Below are positions 34,388 through 44,089 of a stretch of DNA of 64,000 bases, one piece after another. Both the position numbers and the translations under genes were made by a program. Below the pieces are notes generated by a model. It ran no database searches and was not told where the DNA came from. It saw only the letters and a list, made by a program, of their open reading frames with translations. The stretch's first letter is position 1; the number at the start of each line of letters is the position of its first letter. Origin of the DNA: CAZRCZ01 sp964598765 (lineage in GTDB: Bacteria > Sumerlaeota > Sumerlaeia > MVZB01 > JAJFLK01); assembly GCA_964598765.1 (NCBI GenBank), contig CAZRCZ010000002.1, forward strand, positions 62,001 to 126,000. Reading direction: 5' to 3'.

Positions 34388-36337
34388 CTAAGCCGAGGGT
34401 TGGATGTGAGGATTGCCCAGCGGATCAATCTTTGGTTTGGGGGTCGCGCGGGGAGTCGGCTCGCTGTCCTTGGCCGGTTCGGCTGGAGGCGTTTCCTTGT
34501 GTCTGACCGGAGGAGGGAGAGGTTTTCCCTCCATCAAGAGCGTGAATTCGTCTCCATCAAGCGTCTCGCGCTCGACGAGCGCCTCGGCGGCGCGGTGCAG
34601 GAGGTCCTTCTTGTCCTTCAATACTTCCAGCGTCTTCTGATACGCCTCGCCGATCAGGCGTTTGATTTCCTCGTCAATCAGTGTCGCGGTCTCCTCGGAA
34701 TAATTCCGCTCGCGCGTCATTTCTTTTCCAAGGAACACCAATCCTGAAGGCTCGCCGAAGGTGCGCGGACCAAGCCGGTCGCTCATGCCATAGACGCAGA
34801 CCATTCGGTGCGCAAGTTTGGTCGCTTGCTCGATGTCGTTGGCCGCGCCGGTGCTGATTTCGCCAAACTGAATCTCCTCGGCGGCGCGTCCTCCCATGGC
34901 GTAATAAAGCTGGTTGATGAGTTGCTGTCGGGTGAGGTTGTGCTTTTCCTCGCCGGGAAGAACCCACGTGACGCCCAACGCCGGACCGCGCGGAATGATT
35001 GTCACCTTGTGAACCGCGTCGCCGCCCGGGGTGAAATGCGACACGATGGCGTGCCCCGCTTCGTGGTAGGCGGTCACCAATTTTTCCTTGTCCGAGATCA
35101 CGAGGCTCCGGCGCTCCGGACCCATCATCACGCGGTCCTTCGCCTCTTCGAGCTTGTCCATCTTGACCGTTTCGTCTCCCGCCCTCGCGGCCAAAAGGGC
35201 GGATTCATTGATCAGATTGGCGAGATCGGCTCCGGAGAATCCGGGCGTCACCTTGGCGATTTTGTCCAGTTGCGCGCTCGGGTCGAGTTTCACTTTCTTG
35301 GAGTGGACTTCCAGAATGCGCTCGCGCCCGCGCAGATCGGGAAGCCCGACGACGACTTGACGATCAAAACGTCCGGGGCGAAGCAAAGCGGGATCGAGCA
35401 CGTCGGGGCGATTGGTCGCCGAAATCAGAATGACCCCTTCGTTTTCGGCGAATCCGTCCATTTCGACGAGCAATTGATTGAGCGTTTGCTCGCGCTCGTC
35501 GTGGCTCCCGCCGATGCCCGCGAACCGCGAACGCCCCACGGCGTCAATTTCATCAATGAACACGATGCAAGGGCGCGATTTCTTGGCCTGATCGAATAGA
35601 TCGCGCACGCGGGAGGCTCCGACGCCGACGAACATCTCTACGAAATCGGAACCGGAAATTGAAAAGAAGGGGACATTGGCCTCACCCGCGATGGCCTTGG
35701 CGAGCAGAGTCTTGCCCGTTCCGGGAGGACCGATGAGCAGAACGCCCTTGGGGATGCGCCCGCCAAGCCGCGAAAATTTCTTCGGGTCCTTCAGATATTC
35801 GACGATCTCGCGCAATTCCTCGCAGGCTTCGTCCACGCCCGCCACGTCCTTGAAGGTGACCTTGATCTGACCTTCCTGCACCAGTTTGGCCTTGCTCTTG
35901 CCGAAGGACATGGCCTTGTTGCCCGTTCCCTGCAACTGGCGCATGAAAAGCATCCAGCCGAAGATCAGCACCAAAACGGGAACGAGCGAGAAGAAGACGG
36001 TCTGCAGGAAGGCGTTCTTCGGTTTGGGATCATACGGGATCGGGTTCTTGGCCCGGACCGATTCCTCGGTCATGCGCAGGAATTCGGCCTCCTGCCCCGG
36101 CAGGTATTCGGTGACGTATTTCCGCTTTTCGGTCTTGTCGGCGTTGACCCAGAATTCCCCTTCGATTTTGTTGCCCCGATCCTTGGCCGAGATCAACTGC
36201 TGGTTCTCCGCCTTGGTGAGCCATTCCACCAAATTCAAGGTTTGCGGGTGTTCCTGCTTCGTGTAGTTCATGAAAAGCAGGATCACGACCAAGAAGATGA
36301 TGATCCAAAGGGTGGCGGAGGTTAAATTTTTCATCAT
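34388..36337 (-). CDS. ftsH: ATP-dependent zinc metalloprotease FtsH
   Basis: A 649-residue membrane AAA+ protease that degrades damaged membrane proteins and short-lived regulators. Two transmembrane segments (about 8-25 and 112-132) flank a periplasmic domain. The AAA module has Walker A GPPGTGKT (203-210), Walker [12 protein letters not shown], the pore loop MFVG and second region of homology. The protease domain has HEAGH (425-429) and the third zinc ligand downstream. The C-terminal 45 residues are Pro-rich. Two hairpin-capable segments (34341-34395) lie between its stop and the convergent membrane gene, but without a T run. Confidence 0.97.
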   Translation of the reverse strand: MMKNLTSATLWIIIFLVVILLFMNYTKQEHPQTLNLVEWLTKAENQQLISAKDRGNKIEGEFWVNADKTEKRKYVTEYLPGQEAEFLRMTEESVRAKNPIPYDPKPKNAFLQTVFFSLVPVLVLIFGWMLFMRQLQGTGNKAMSFGKSKAKLVQEGQIKVTFKDVAGVDEACEELREIVEYLKDPKKFSRLGGRIPKGVLLIGPPGTGKTLLAKAIAGEANVPFFSISGSDFVEMFVGVGASRVRDLFDQAKKSRPCIVFIDEIDAVGRSRFAGIGGSHDEREQTLNQLLVEMDGFAENEGVILISATNRPDVLDPALLRPGRFDRQVVVGLPDLRGRERILEVHSKKVKLDPSAQLDKIAKVTPGFSGADLANLINESALLAARAGDETVKMDKLEEAKDRVMMGPERRSLVISDKEKLVTAYHEAGHAIVSHFTPGGDAVHKVTIIPRGPALGVTWVLPGEEKHNLTRQQLINQLYYAMGGRAAEEIQFGEISTGAANDIEQATKLAHRMVCVYGMSDRLGPRTFGEPSGLVFLGKEMTRERNYSEETATLIDEEIKRLIGEAYQKTLEVLKDKKDLLHRAAEALVERETLDGDEFTLLMEGKPLPPPVRHKETPPAEPAKDSEPTPRATPKPKIDPLGNPHIQPSA

Positions 36338-36627
36338 AACTTGCCGGCGATTCGTATTCGAGGGTCCCGTAAGAACCCGCCATTCGTCCGTCTCGCGCGC
36401 TTGCCGACTGTTAGGTTATCACGAGTCCGAATCGAAGGCTAGATTAAATGGAATATTCTTTGGCGCGGATATGATTTACGTTGCGCGCGGATCCGACCTC
36501 GCCGCGGAGATAGCCGTTGCGGGAATTTGGACAAAAGGCCATGCTTTCCCCGAGTTCTCCGCGTTTTCCATGGCTGGTTGCCCGAGGACTTTTTAAGCAA
36601 GATAAATCTTGCTCTCGCCGGCGCGAA

Positions 36628-37491
36628 ATGGATCCTTCATTCCAAATCATCATCGTCCTCTACAACAGCGCGAAATGGATCGCGCCGTGTCTGCAGGCGA
36701 TTCAGCGTTCTACATACCACAATTTCAAAGTCTGCGTCGTGGACAATGCCTCGACCGACGACGGTGCAGATCGCGTCGCAAGGGATTTCCCCTCCGTGAA
36801 TCTGATTAGGAGTCCGATCAATCGGGGGTTTGCCGGCGGGAATAATTTCGGCGTCGCGCAGGCTCCCAAGATCGACCTAATCCTTCTTCTGAACCCCGAC
36901 ACCGAAATCGGCCCAAGATGCCTTGAAGAATTGGCGCGAGCGTTCGATGCGAATCCCAATCTCGGCGTCGCCGGATGCAAGATGTTCGAATCGGACGGCG
37001 CGACGATCCAGCACGTCGGCGGCGAACTCAAACCCAACGGCCTTTCGTATCACGTCGGCCACGGCGAAAAGGACCACGGCCAGTATCGCGGCCTTCGCCG
37101 CAGTTCCTACGTGCAGGGGGCGGCGATGGCGGTCCGGCGCGAAGTTTGGGACAAATTGAACGGTCTGGACGAGCGATTCAATCCGGCCTATTACGAGGAA
37201 TCGGATTTCTGTCTCCGCGCGCGACGGGCCGGATGGCAAGTCGCCGTCGTCTGCGAGGCGGAGATGATCCATCATCAGGGCGGACTGAGTCAAGAAATCA
37301 GCCCGTCGTTCCTTCAGCTTTATTTTAGAGGACGGGCGAAGTTCCTCCTCAAACATTACCGCCCGTGGGATTGGATAACGCGCTATCTCCCCGCCGAAGC
37401 CCGCTGGCTTCTGTCCAAGGACTCCAAAGGTTATCGCCGCGTGGCTCTGCGTACACTGTGGGAACAGATGACGGGAGGGACGAAATTTTGA
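36628..37491 (+). CDS. Glycosyltransferase family 2, rhamnosyltransferase-like
   Basis: A 287-residue GT-A fold enzyme. FQIIIVLYNSAKWIAPCLQA opens the fold, VVDNASTDDGADRVARDF supplies the nucleotide site, LNPDTEIGP is the DxD-like metal motif and YYEESDFCLRARRAGW the catalytic-loop ED. This pattern fits WbbL-like rhamnosyltransferases acting on lipid-linked intermediates of O-antigen or capsule. The start MDPSFQ at 36628 fits the family; the frame is open a further 37 codons without family similarity. It is divergent from ftsH. Confidence 0.88.
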   Translation: MDPSFQIIIVLYNSAKWIAPCLQAIQRSTYHNFKVCVVDNASTDDGADRVARDFPSVNLIRSPINRGFAGGNNFGVAQAPKIDLILLLNPDTEIGPRCLEELARAFDANPNLGVAGCKMFESDGATIQHVGGELKPNGLSYHVGHGEKDHGQYRGLRRSSYVQGAAMAVRREVWDKLNGLDERFNPAYYEESDFCLRARRAGWQVAVVCEAEMIHHQGGLSQEISPSFLQLYFRGRAKFLLKHYRPWDWITRYLPAEARWLLSKDSKGYRRVALRTLWEQMTGGTKF

Positions 37492-37504
37492 TTCGGGAGG
37501 GAGG

Positions 37505-38515
37505 TCATTTCTTCTTTCCAAATGAGAATGAGCCCGACTTGAGGAATTCGTCGAAGGATTGATCTCCGGATTGATCCCCCGAATCTCCCGACGCTCCCAA
37601 ATCGAGCGAGAGTTCCGACCTGAGATCGGGCGAAATGACTTTTTTTGCGTAGGAGATCGGAATCGCGTAGTCAATGCTTTGCATCTGGTCAATTCCGCTG
37701 TAAAGAACGGCGATGACGTGTCCCGCCGCGTTGACGATGGGACCGCCGCTGTTGCCGTGGTTGGCGCGAATGTCGAGTTGATACCGCTTGTCCTTTTTAT
37801 ATTGGCGGATGGACGTAATCATGCCGGAGTTCAGGCTGACGCGCGGGTGACGCGATTCGAGACTGTCCGCGTTGTCGGCATTGGCAAACGGCGCGATGTC
37901 CGCAGTGGTGCCCCCGGGAAATCCCGCCATGGCGACGGGATTGCCCGCTTTGATTTCGGCCTTCGCGTCAAGTTCCAAGCATGTGAATTTTTCGCCCGAG
38001 TCTATTTTAAGCAGGGCCAAGTCCGCGTCGGCGTCGCTCCGGATGACCTTCGGGGCGAATTCTCGTTCCTGCTTTTCCCCGCTTCGAACCACAACCTTGA
38101 ATCCTCCGCTGTTGAACCGGATGGTGAACGGCTGGTTCGGATTGGCCGCGTCGAACGGAGATTCCCGCGTGTCGGGCGGCGCGATTTGCGCGTTGATCTG
38201 GTTCCCCTCCCTCCGAAAAAGTATCGTCACGCCGTCAATGACGTGGGCGTTGGTCAGGACGTAGCCGTCCCGCGAGATGAGGAAACCCGACCCTGAAACC
38301 TTTCGGGACGGACGCGATCCGACGCTCGCGGTGGCTTCCCTGGGAAGGGCATCCCAATCCCGCGGGGAGGCCGAAAGCTCCGAGGAAATAAAAACCGTTC
38401 CGACGCCGAGCCGGTCGGCCACGGTCTCCTTCAGGTCCCCCGCGCCGAAGGACGCGCGGAGACCGGACAGAACGAAACCGTAAATGATCAACCGAGACAG
38501 AATCTTGGTCCGCAT
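37505..38515 (-). CDS. Secreted trypsin-like serine protease (S1C/HtrA-like, no PDZ)
   Basis: A 336-residue exported protease. Signal peptide MRTKILSRLIIYGFVLSGLR with cleavage after ASFGA, then a chymotrypsin fold with catalytic His91 (TNAHVID), Asp165 (DADLALLKID) and Ser256 (GNSGGPI). It resembles the HtrA/DegP protease domain, but no PDZ domain follows; the last 70 residues are short and Gly/Ser-rich. A role in periplasmic quality control or maturation is likely. Third gene of the minus-strand unit with the EIIA-CBS fusion, 36 bp after it. Confidence 0.88.
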   Translation of the reverse strand: MRTKILSRLIIYGFVLSGLRASFGAGDLKETVADRLGVGTVFISSELSASPRDWDALPREATASVGSRPSRKVSGSGFLISRDGYVLTNAHVIDGVTILFRREGNQINAQIAPPDTRESPFDAANPNQPFTIRFNSGGFKVVVRSGEKQEREFAPKVIRSDADADLALLKIDSGEKFTCLELDAKAEIKAGNPVAMAGFPGGTTADIAPFANADNADSLESRHPRVSLNSGMITSIRQYKKDKRYQLDIRANHGNSGGPIVNAAGHVIAVLYSGIDQMQSIDYAIPISYAKKVISPDLRSELSLDLGASGDSGDQSGDQSFDEFLKSGSFSFGKKK

Positions 38516-38551
38516 GACAAATTTTTCCTCCCTTGACGACAGCCGTTCAAC

Positions 38552-39457
38552 TTAACGATTCATCACTCGCTCGACGATGCTTTTGCGATAAATGACCCCC
38601 TCGATTTTGCCATCGTCCAGCACATAGACTCGCCGGCGGTTGTTGGTGATCATTTGATGGGCGACGCGGACGATCGGATCGGTGGGCGCGACCGTCACGA
38701 AATCGCGTCTGCAAATATCGCGGACGGTCGTCTTTGCGCCGTTGCGGAAATAATTCTCGAACGGCTCGAAGGCGTTCAGCATTTCGGGATTGGAGAGAAG
38801 GTCCATGTATTTCGGCATTCCCAGCACTAATATTTCCTTGGAGGTAATCTCTCCGACCAAGTGCCCCTTATCGTCAATGACGGGCAGGCCTTCGTCCTTG
38901 GATTTGCCGAGCGTCTCCACCGCCTCGGGGAGAGGTGTGTCCATCGTGACGCTGAAATCAATCGGCTCCATGATGTCCCCCGCCGTGAGCGTTCGTTTGA
39001 CGTCCACTCCGCTTTCCTCGATCAGCCGTATCAAACGACCGGGAGCCCGAATGCCGCGAAACGCCGACCGAAACGCCTTGCTCATCAGGAGGCGGCTGAT
39101 CGCCGCCAGCGTCTGAAGCATCAGCGTATTTTGATCCAACGGCGTCAACGCCAGAAATATCGTTGCCAGCTTTTGGTCGGGATCCGCCGGATGGCGGATC
39201 GGTTCCTGCAAAAGCGCCACGGCCACGCGAAGAATTTTAATTTCTTCGATTCTCATGTGAATAATGCATGCGTCCTCGCCGATGACTGTCGGATGTTCGG
39301 ATTCCCGATCAAGGAGTCGTTTGGCGATCGAATCCGCCGCGGTTTTGGGAAGATCCTCTCCCAAACATTCCAATAGTCCTCTCACGGTCCCAACGAAATC
39401 CGTGAAGTTGGGATGAATCAGAACGGTTTCTTCCTTGAAAAGACTGAAAAGCTTCAT
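38552..39457 (-). CDS. PTS EIIA-like domain fused to two CBS domains
   Basis: A 301-residue fusion. Residues 1-150 form an EIIA type-2 domain with the candidate phospho-histidine His67 in EDACIIHMRIEEI; the surrounding motif is less canonical than in the EIIA protein at 26.5 kb. Residues 160-300 hold a CBS pair (GDIMEPIDFSVTMDTPLPEA, then DICRRDFVTVAPTDPIVRVA). The combination suggests integration of a phosphorelay with adenylate-type ligand sensing. Its ATG overlaps the stop of the radical SAM gene (ATGA), implying coupled translation. Confidence 0.85.
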   Translation of the reverse strand: MKLFSLFKEETVLIHPNFTDFVGTVRGLLECLGEDLPKTAADSIAKRLLDRESEHPTVIGEDACIIHMRIEEIKILRVAVALLQEPIRHPADPDQKLATIFLALTPLDQNTLMLQTLAAISRLLMSKAFRSAFRGIRAPGRLIRLIEESGVDVKRTLTAGDIMEPIDFSVTMDTPLPEAVETLGKSKDEGLPVIDDKGHLVGEITSKEILVLGMPKYMDLLSNPEMLNAFEPFENYFRNGAKTTVRDICRRDFVTVAPTDPIVRVAHQMITNNRRRVYVLDDGKIEGVIYRKSIVERVMNR

Positions 39458-41088
39458 GGCGCGACGGCGGCTCCGGTCCGCATACGGATGGTTTCGGCGG
39501 CAATCCGGCTGGTCTGTCGTCGTGATTCAAACTGTTCGTCGCTTTGTTTTTTCCAAAGACGATTGGCCGACCGCCAATCCCCTTGGGTTTCCCGCGCCAA
39601 CCTCACGTATTGCGACGCCGAAACATCCCCCATCGAAAGGACGGCTTGCGCGGCGGCAAGGTCGGGACTCGAAACCATAAGCCGCGTATTGGGAATTTTT
39701 CGGATTCCCGCGACGACTTTTTTGAGCCGCCGCTTGAGAACATCCAGCGGCGTCGGTTCAATGTGATTGAGGGGAAGACTCGGCTTGGGCACGAAGATGC
39801 CTAGATTGAATCCCAGATTTCCCAAACGTCCGCGCCTCGTTCCCCATTTCATCATCACTGCCCGGACTTTTTCGCTGAATTTGATGATGTCCATCGCCTC
39901 CTCCTCGGTCTCCGACGGTATCCCAATCATGAAGTATTGCTTGATATTTTCCACGCCCAAACTCATGGCACGCTCGACAACTTCAAGAATTTGGTCGTCA
40001 GTGATCATCTTGCCGAGCAATCGCCGCACGCGCGGATTTCCCGCTTCGGGCGCGATGGTAATGGTTTTTTGGCCTCCGCGCGCCAGCGCCTCCAGCATCG
40101 TTGGCGTCACTTCCTCGACGCGCAATGAGGAATATGAGACTCGCAAACCGCGATCCATGATCCAGCGGCATATCTCATCAATTTGCGGATGCGCGCCGAC
40201 CGCCGAGGAAACCAATCCGAAACGGTCGGTAAAGGGCGTCCATCGTTCGATCGCTTGGGTAATGTCCTCGATTCGCCGAACGCGATACGGTGGCGTGTTA
40301 TGTCCGATCCAGCAAAAGGTGCAGTGGTGCGGACACCCCCGCGCCAAGTCAATCAACACCATGTCCGAGAACTCAGTGTGCGGCGTCAGGATTTGCGTCG
40401 CGCAGGGGGTTCCATCGAGTCGCTGAAGCGTGGATTCGCGCGGCGGAGCGGGTGATTCCACGCTTTCCAATCCGGCGGCATTTTTCGCTCCCGCCGTCAC
40501 TTCCACACCCGGAAGTCGCTCAATGGCTTCCAACCGTTCCCGCGCCGAGCGAACAATCGGCGGTTTCCCCTCCGAAAGCGCATCCAGAATCGAAGAAAGA
40601 GCAACTTCCGCTTCGCCGTGAACAAAGACATCCATAAAAGGATACAGCGGGAGCCGATTGACCGAAACCAAGACGCCCCCCATCAAAACGAGCGGCCAGC
40701 TTCGACGGGCATTTCGTTCCGAGGCTTCCAGTGGAATCCCCGCCGAATCCAGCGCGTCGAGGATCGAGGGATCATCCATTTCATAAGCGGCGGAAAAGGC
40801 GATCACGTCAAAATTGCCGAGCGGTCGTCCCGACTCAAGGGAGCCGAACTGCAGGGAGTCCATGAAAAACCGTTCGGCGTGAGCAAGGGGATGATCCTGA
40901 ATGGCGCGCCAAGCCAACTGATACCCCAAACTCGACATTCCGACGTGGTAGGAATTGGGATAAACCAGCGCGACACTCAGTCTCGACCCCTGCGACAACG
41001 CAAGAGGAGGCGTCTTCTCCGCAGAGTCCGGCAAGCTTCGCTCGGCCCGTAGCCAATCTCGGCGGGTCCATGCCTTGGGGATGGTCAT
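39454..41088 (-). CDS. Radical SAM protein with B12-binding-like N-terminal domain (YgiQ/TIGR03960-like)
   Basis: A 544-residue enzyme. Residues 35-165 resemble a Rossmann cobalamin-binding-like region (VALVYPNSYHVGMSSLGYQL, LVLMGGVLVSVN). The [4Fe-4S] motif is Cys252-x3-Cys256-x2-Cys259 in GCPHHCTFCW, followed by the SAM-binding barrel (TIAPEAGNPRVRRLLGK). Similar proteins sit near ribonuclease G or form the first half of TIGR03960/TIGR03936 proteins; reaction unknown. First gene of a three-gene unit and coupled to the EIIA-CBS gene. Confidence 0.85.
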   Translation of the reverse strand: MTIPKAWTRRDWLRAERSLPDSAEKTPPLALSQGSRLSVALVYPNSYHVGMSSLGYQLAWRAIQDHPLAHAERFFMDSLQFGSLESGRPLGNFDVIAFSAAYEMDDPSILDALDSAGIPLEASERNARRSWPLVLMGGVLVSVNRLPLYPFMDVFVHGEAEVALSSILDALSEGKPPIVRSARERLEAIERLPGVEVTAGAKNAAGLESVESPAPPRESTLQRLDGTPCATQILTPHTEFSDMVLIDLARGCPHHCTFCWIGHNTPPYRVRRIEDITQAIERWTPFTDRFGLVSSAVGAHPQIDEICRWIMDRGLRVSYSSLRVEEVTPTMLEALARGGQKTITIAPEAGNPRVRRLLGKMITDDQILEVVERAMSLGVENIKQYFMIGIPSETEEEAMDIIKFSEKVRAVMMKWGTRRGRLGNLGFNLGIFVPKPSLPLNHIEPTPLDVLKRRLKKVVAGIRKIPNTRLMVSSPDLAAAQAVLSMGDVSASQYVRLARETQGDWRSANRLWKKQSDEQFESRRQTSRIAAETIRMRTGAAVAP

Positions 41089-41288
41089 GGAGGTATTTTA
41101 TCCTTGGGGAATTCCACTTACAAGTGCCCATCGGGCGCATCTCAACTTCATGTCGGCGAGGAAAATTTGGGGGAGGGACGCGGACAGAGTTCGCAAGACA
41201 GTCCATGTCCCATCATAAAATCAAATTTATTTCTTTGGCGCGTCCCTGTTTTTTATGGTCCAATGGTCCAGCTTGAATCGAGGCGGAA

Positions 41289-42497
41289 ATGTCCGTCTTC
41301 CAGTCGTCGCCGTTGTCCAATCTGCCCATCCAATCCTTCGATTTTTCTCTCCGGACCCGAATTGTTTTTCAGAACGGCGGGTTGAATCGGCTGGGGGAAT
41401 TGGTCCGCGAATATGGCGGAACGCGCGTCCTCGTCGTTTCCGATCCGGGGATTGTCGCCACGGGCTACGACGACCGCGCCGTCGAATCCATCCGCAAAGC
41501 CGGAGCCGAGGCGTTTCTCTTCGGCAAGGCTCACGAAAATCCCACGACCCGCGACGCGACGGCCGCGGCCGACTTCGCCCGCGAATGTAAAATTGATTTT
41601 TTTGTCGGCCTCGGCGGCGGAAGCTCGATGGATTGCGCCAAGGGAGCGAATTTTCTCCTCACCAACGGCGGCAAGATTCAGGACTACTGGGGCGTTGACA
41701 AGGCGACCAAGCCGATGTTGCCCCTGATCGTCGTCCCGACGACGGCGGGAACGGGAAGCGACACGCAGTCGTTCGCGCTCATCAGCGACGAGACGACGCA
41801 CGTCAAGATGGCCTGCGGCGACAAAAAAGCCGCCGCCAAAGTTTCGATCCTCGATCCCGAACTGACGCTCACCCTGCCGCGCGGAGTGGCGGCGGTGACG
41901 GGGATGGACGCGCTTTCGCACGCGCTCGAAAGCTACGTCACGACCAAACGCAATCCGATCTCGCGGATGTTCGCGCGTCAGGCATGGACGTTGCTATCGG
42001 AAAATTTTCCGAGAATTTTCGCCGAGCCGCAAAACTTGGAAGCTCGCGGGGCGATGCTCTTGGGGGCGTCGCTCGCGGGATTGGCGATTGAAAATTCGAT
42101 GCTCGGCGCGGCGCACTCCTGCGCCAATCCGCTCACCGCGCATTTCGGAACGACGCACGGCATCGCCGTCGGCCTCATGTTGCCCCACGTCATCCGCAAG
42201 AACGCCGACGCGGTGGACGCGCTCTACGCCGATCTTTGGTCCGATCTCGTCAACGGCGGCGGGCATTCAAAGGAGGGCGCGGGACGCAACGGCGCGCGTC
42301 CGGGCGAGTTGCTCGCGCGGAAAGTCGAGGAATACCGCGCGCAAGCCGAATTGCCGGAGACCCTGCGCTCCTGCGGCGCGGACCGGGCGTTGTTGCCCCA
42401 GTTGGCCAAGGAGGCCGCCGCGCAATGGACCGCGTCCTACAATCCCAAGCCGCTCAGCGAAGGGGATTTCTTGAATCTTTACGAGAGCGCGTTTTAG
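41289..42497 (+). CDS. Iron-containing alcohol dehydrogenase
   Basis: A 402-residue group III metal-dependent alcohol dehydrogenase. The NAD(P)-binding [32 protein letters not shown] and the metal-ligand helix [11 protein letters not shown], followed by [20 protein letters not shown], give the usual Asp and three His that hold Fe2+ or Zn2+. It oxidises or reduces an alcohol/aldehyde; substrate unknown. The gene is followed by a 424-bp gap filled with palindromic repeats, so it is probably transcribed apart from the next cluster. Confidence 0.92.
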   Translation: MSVFQSSPLSNLPIQSFDFSLRTRIVFQNGGLNRLGELVREYGGTRVLVVSDPGIVATGYDDRAVESIRKAGAEAFLFGKAHENPTTRDATAAADFARECKIDFFVGLGGGSSMDCAKGANFLLTNGGKIQDYWGVDKATKPMLPLIVVPTTAGTGSDTQSFALISDETTHVKMACGDKKAAAKVSILDPELTLTLPRGVAAVTGMDALSHALESYVTTKRNPISRMFARQAWTLLSENFPRIFAEPQNLEARGAMLLGASLAGLAIENSMLGAAHSCANPLTAHFGTTHGIAVGLMLPHVIRKNADAVDALYADLWSDLVNGGGHSKEGAGRNGARPGELLARKVEEYRAQAELPETLRSCGADRALLPQLAKEAAAQWTASYNPKPLSEGDFLNLYESAF

Positions 42498-42540
42498 CGC
42501 TTTGGCGTATCCGCTACAGTCGAATAGGTCGAATAGAGTG

Positions 42541-42580
42541 TGTGTTCTAACGCAAAGACGCCAAGTCGCAAGGAGCGAAC
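42541..42580 (+). repeat. NTKTQRHKE-type repeat, single arm
   Basis: AACGCAAAGACGCCAAGTCG followed by CAAGGAGCG, matching the arms of the 55.9 kb element. Confidence 0.6.
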
Positions 42581-42663
42581 CGCAACGTCTTGGACTAAGA
42601 ACGCATTTCTTGGACCTTCAAGATCGTCCGACCTCGAAAGGATCCGGCCGTCATGTTTCAGTC

Positions 42664-42898
42664 CACATTCCATCCCAGCCCGCAGGGCTGGGATGTCAAA
42701 GCCTAGGGCAACGCCCTAGGAATACATCGCAACAATCCATTCAAGCCCCAACGAGGCGAAATGAAATTGCCGCAGGGGTTTGCCGACGGCCCAATCATTA
42801 CGCCCTTTCAGGGCTTGGATGTCGGGGTGGTTCATGGAACCTAGGGCTTGGCCCTAGGCTGTGGCATTTTGCGCCTTCAGCGCAAGAACAGCCGTCGC
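42664..42898. repeat. CCTAGGGC palindrome-rich intergenic repeat cluster
   Basis: Contains three perfect hairpins: CATCCCAGCCC/GGGCTGGGATG (42671-42695), CCTAGGGC/GCCCTAGG (42702-42720) and CCTAGGGC/GCCCTAGG (42840-42858), plus shorter ones (GCCCTTTCAGGGC, GCGCCTTCAGCGC). It separates the alcohol dehydrogenase gene from the propeller gene and contributes unusual sequence upstream of that gene's start. Confidence 0.8.
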
Positions 42899-42921
42899 TT
42901 TCTTTCAAGCGCGTTCCAAAA

Positions 42922-44079
42922 TTGATTTTCTTGGTCGCGGTCGCCCTGTTTTGCGGTTTTTGCGCTCTGGCAACGGAACCTAAACCAAAAACCGAATCGG
43001 CGGCGGTGCGAAGCACGCCCGCCGATTCGTGGACGATGTTTCGAGGGAACACTTATCTGACCGGCGTGACCGACGCAAAACTTCCGGAAAAACTGGAGTT
43101 ACTTTGGACCTTCGAGGCCAAAGACGGCATTGACTCATCCGCCGCCATCGCAGACGGAACGGTTTACTTCGGGAGCTTCGACAATTTTCTTTACGCGCTT
43201 GATTTTCGGACGGGCAAGCTGAAATGGAAGCAAGACCTCGACGCGCCGATTTCGGCCTCCCCCTGCTGGCGCGACGGGCGCGTCTTCATCGGCGATGAGG
43301 CCGGAGGGTTCCACGCACTCGACGCCAAAACTGGCAAACGTCTTTGGGATTTCAAGACCGACGCGGAAATTCATTCCTCGGCGAACTGCGCCGGTTCCAA
43401 GCTTCTCTTCGGTTCCTACGATCAAAACCTCTACTGCCTCAATCCCGCCGACGGAAAATTGATTTGGAAACTGGAAACCGACGGGCCGGTTCATTGCACG
43501 CCCGGGGTCGTCGAGGGAAAAGTTTATATCAGCGGTTGCGACGGATTTTTGCACACGGTCAATCTGGCCGACGGGAAGGAAATCCAAAAATTCGAGATCG
43601 GCTCGCAGGTCGGCGCGGCGCCGGCGCGCCACGGCGATCTCATTTTCGCGGGGAACTTCGACAACTCCGTCATGGCGATTGACGTTGAGAAGAGCGAAAT
43701 GAAATGGAAATACGAGCCGGAGGATAAACATTTTCCCTTTTATTCCTCCGCGGCCATCGCGCCGGATCGGATCGTTCTAGGCGGGAGGGACAAACGGGTT
43801 CACTGCCTTTCGAGGGAGACGGGCAAGCCGCTTTGGGTCGCCAACACCAAAGGGCGCGTGGATTCTTCTCCCGTCCTTGTCGGCTCGCGGATTTTTGTCG
43901 GCTCCAATGACGGAAATTTGTATGAACTCGATCTGCGGACCGGAAAAGTAAATTGGGAATTCAAGGCGGGCGCGCCGCTCGCTTCCTCTCCCTCCGTCGC
44001 TCAAGGCCGATTGACTATCGGTTCTGGGGATGGTATCTTGTATTGCTTCGGGGCGAAGCCCGCGCGCGCCCCCAAATGA
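42922..44079 (+). CDS. Secreted PQQ-like beta-propeller repeat protein
   Basis: About 385 residues. Signal segment LIFLVAVALFCGFCALA, then a seven- or eight-blade propeller of about 40-residue units marked by a Trp near each blade end (KLKWKQDL, KRLWDFKT, KLIWKLET, MKWKYEPE, KPLWVANT, KVNWEFKA) and by YALDFRTG-like turns. Such WD/PQQ-type propellers bind partners or, rarely, PQQ; the residues of true PQQ dehydrogenases are missing. The start is uncertain: the frame is open to 42502 through repeat DNA, and TTG at 42922 is the first start that gives a signal peptide. It is 10 bp from the radical SAM gene. Confidence 0.75.
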   Translation: MIFLVAVALFCGFCALATEPKPKTESAAVRSTPADSWTMFRGNTYLTGVTDAKLPEKLELLWTFEAKDGIDSSAAIADGTVYFGSFDNFLYALDFRTGKLKWKQDLDAPISASPCWRDGRVFIGDEAGGFHALDAKTGKRLWDFKTDAEIHSSANCAGSKLLFGSYDQNLYCLNPADGKLIWKLETDGPVHCTPGVVEGKVYISGCDGFLHTVNLADGKEIQKFEIGSQVGAAPARHGDLIFAGNFDNSVMAIDVEKSEMKWKYEPEDKHFPFYSSAAIAPDRIVLGGRDKRVHCLSRETGKPLWVANTKGRVDSSPVLVGSRIFVGSNDGNLYELDLRTGKVNWEFKAGAPLASSPSVAQGRLTIGSGDGILYCFGAKPARAPK

Positions 44080-44089
44080 AACGGACCTC

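Noticed and set aside
42502..42921. N-terminal extension of the propeller protein
   Set aside because: The open frame runs through palindromic repeats, and the translated text has no protein-like character before the signal peptide.
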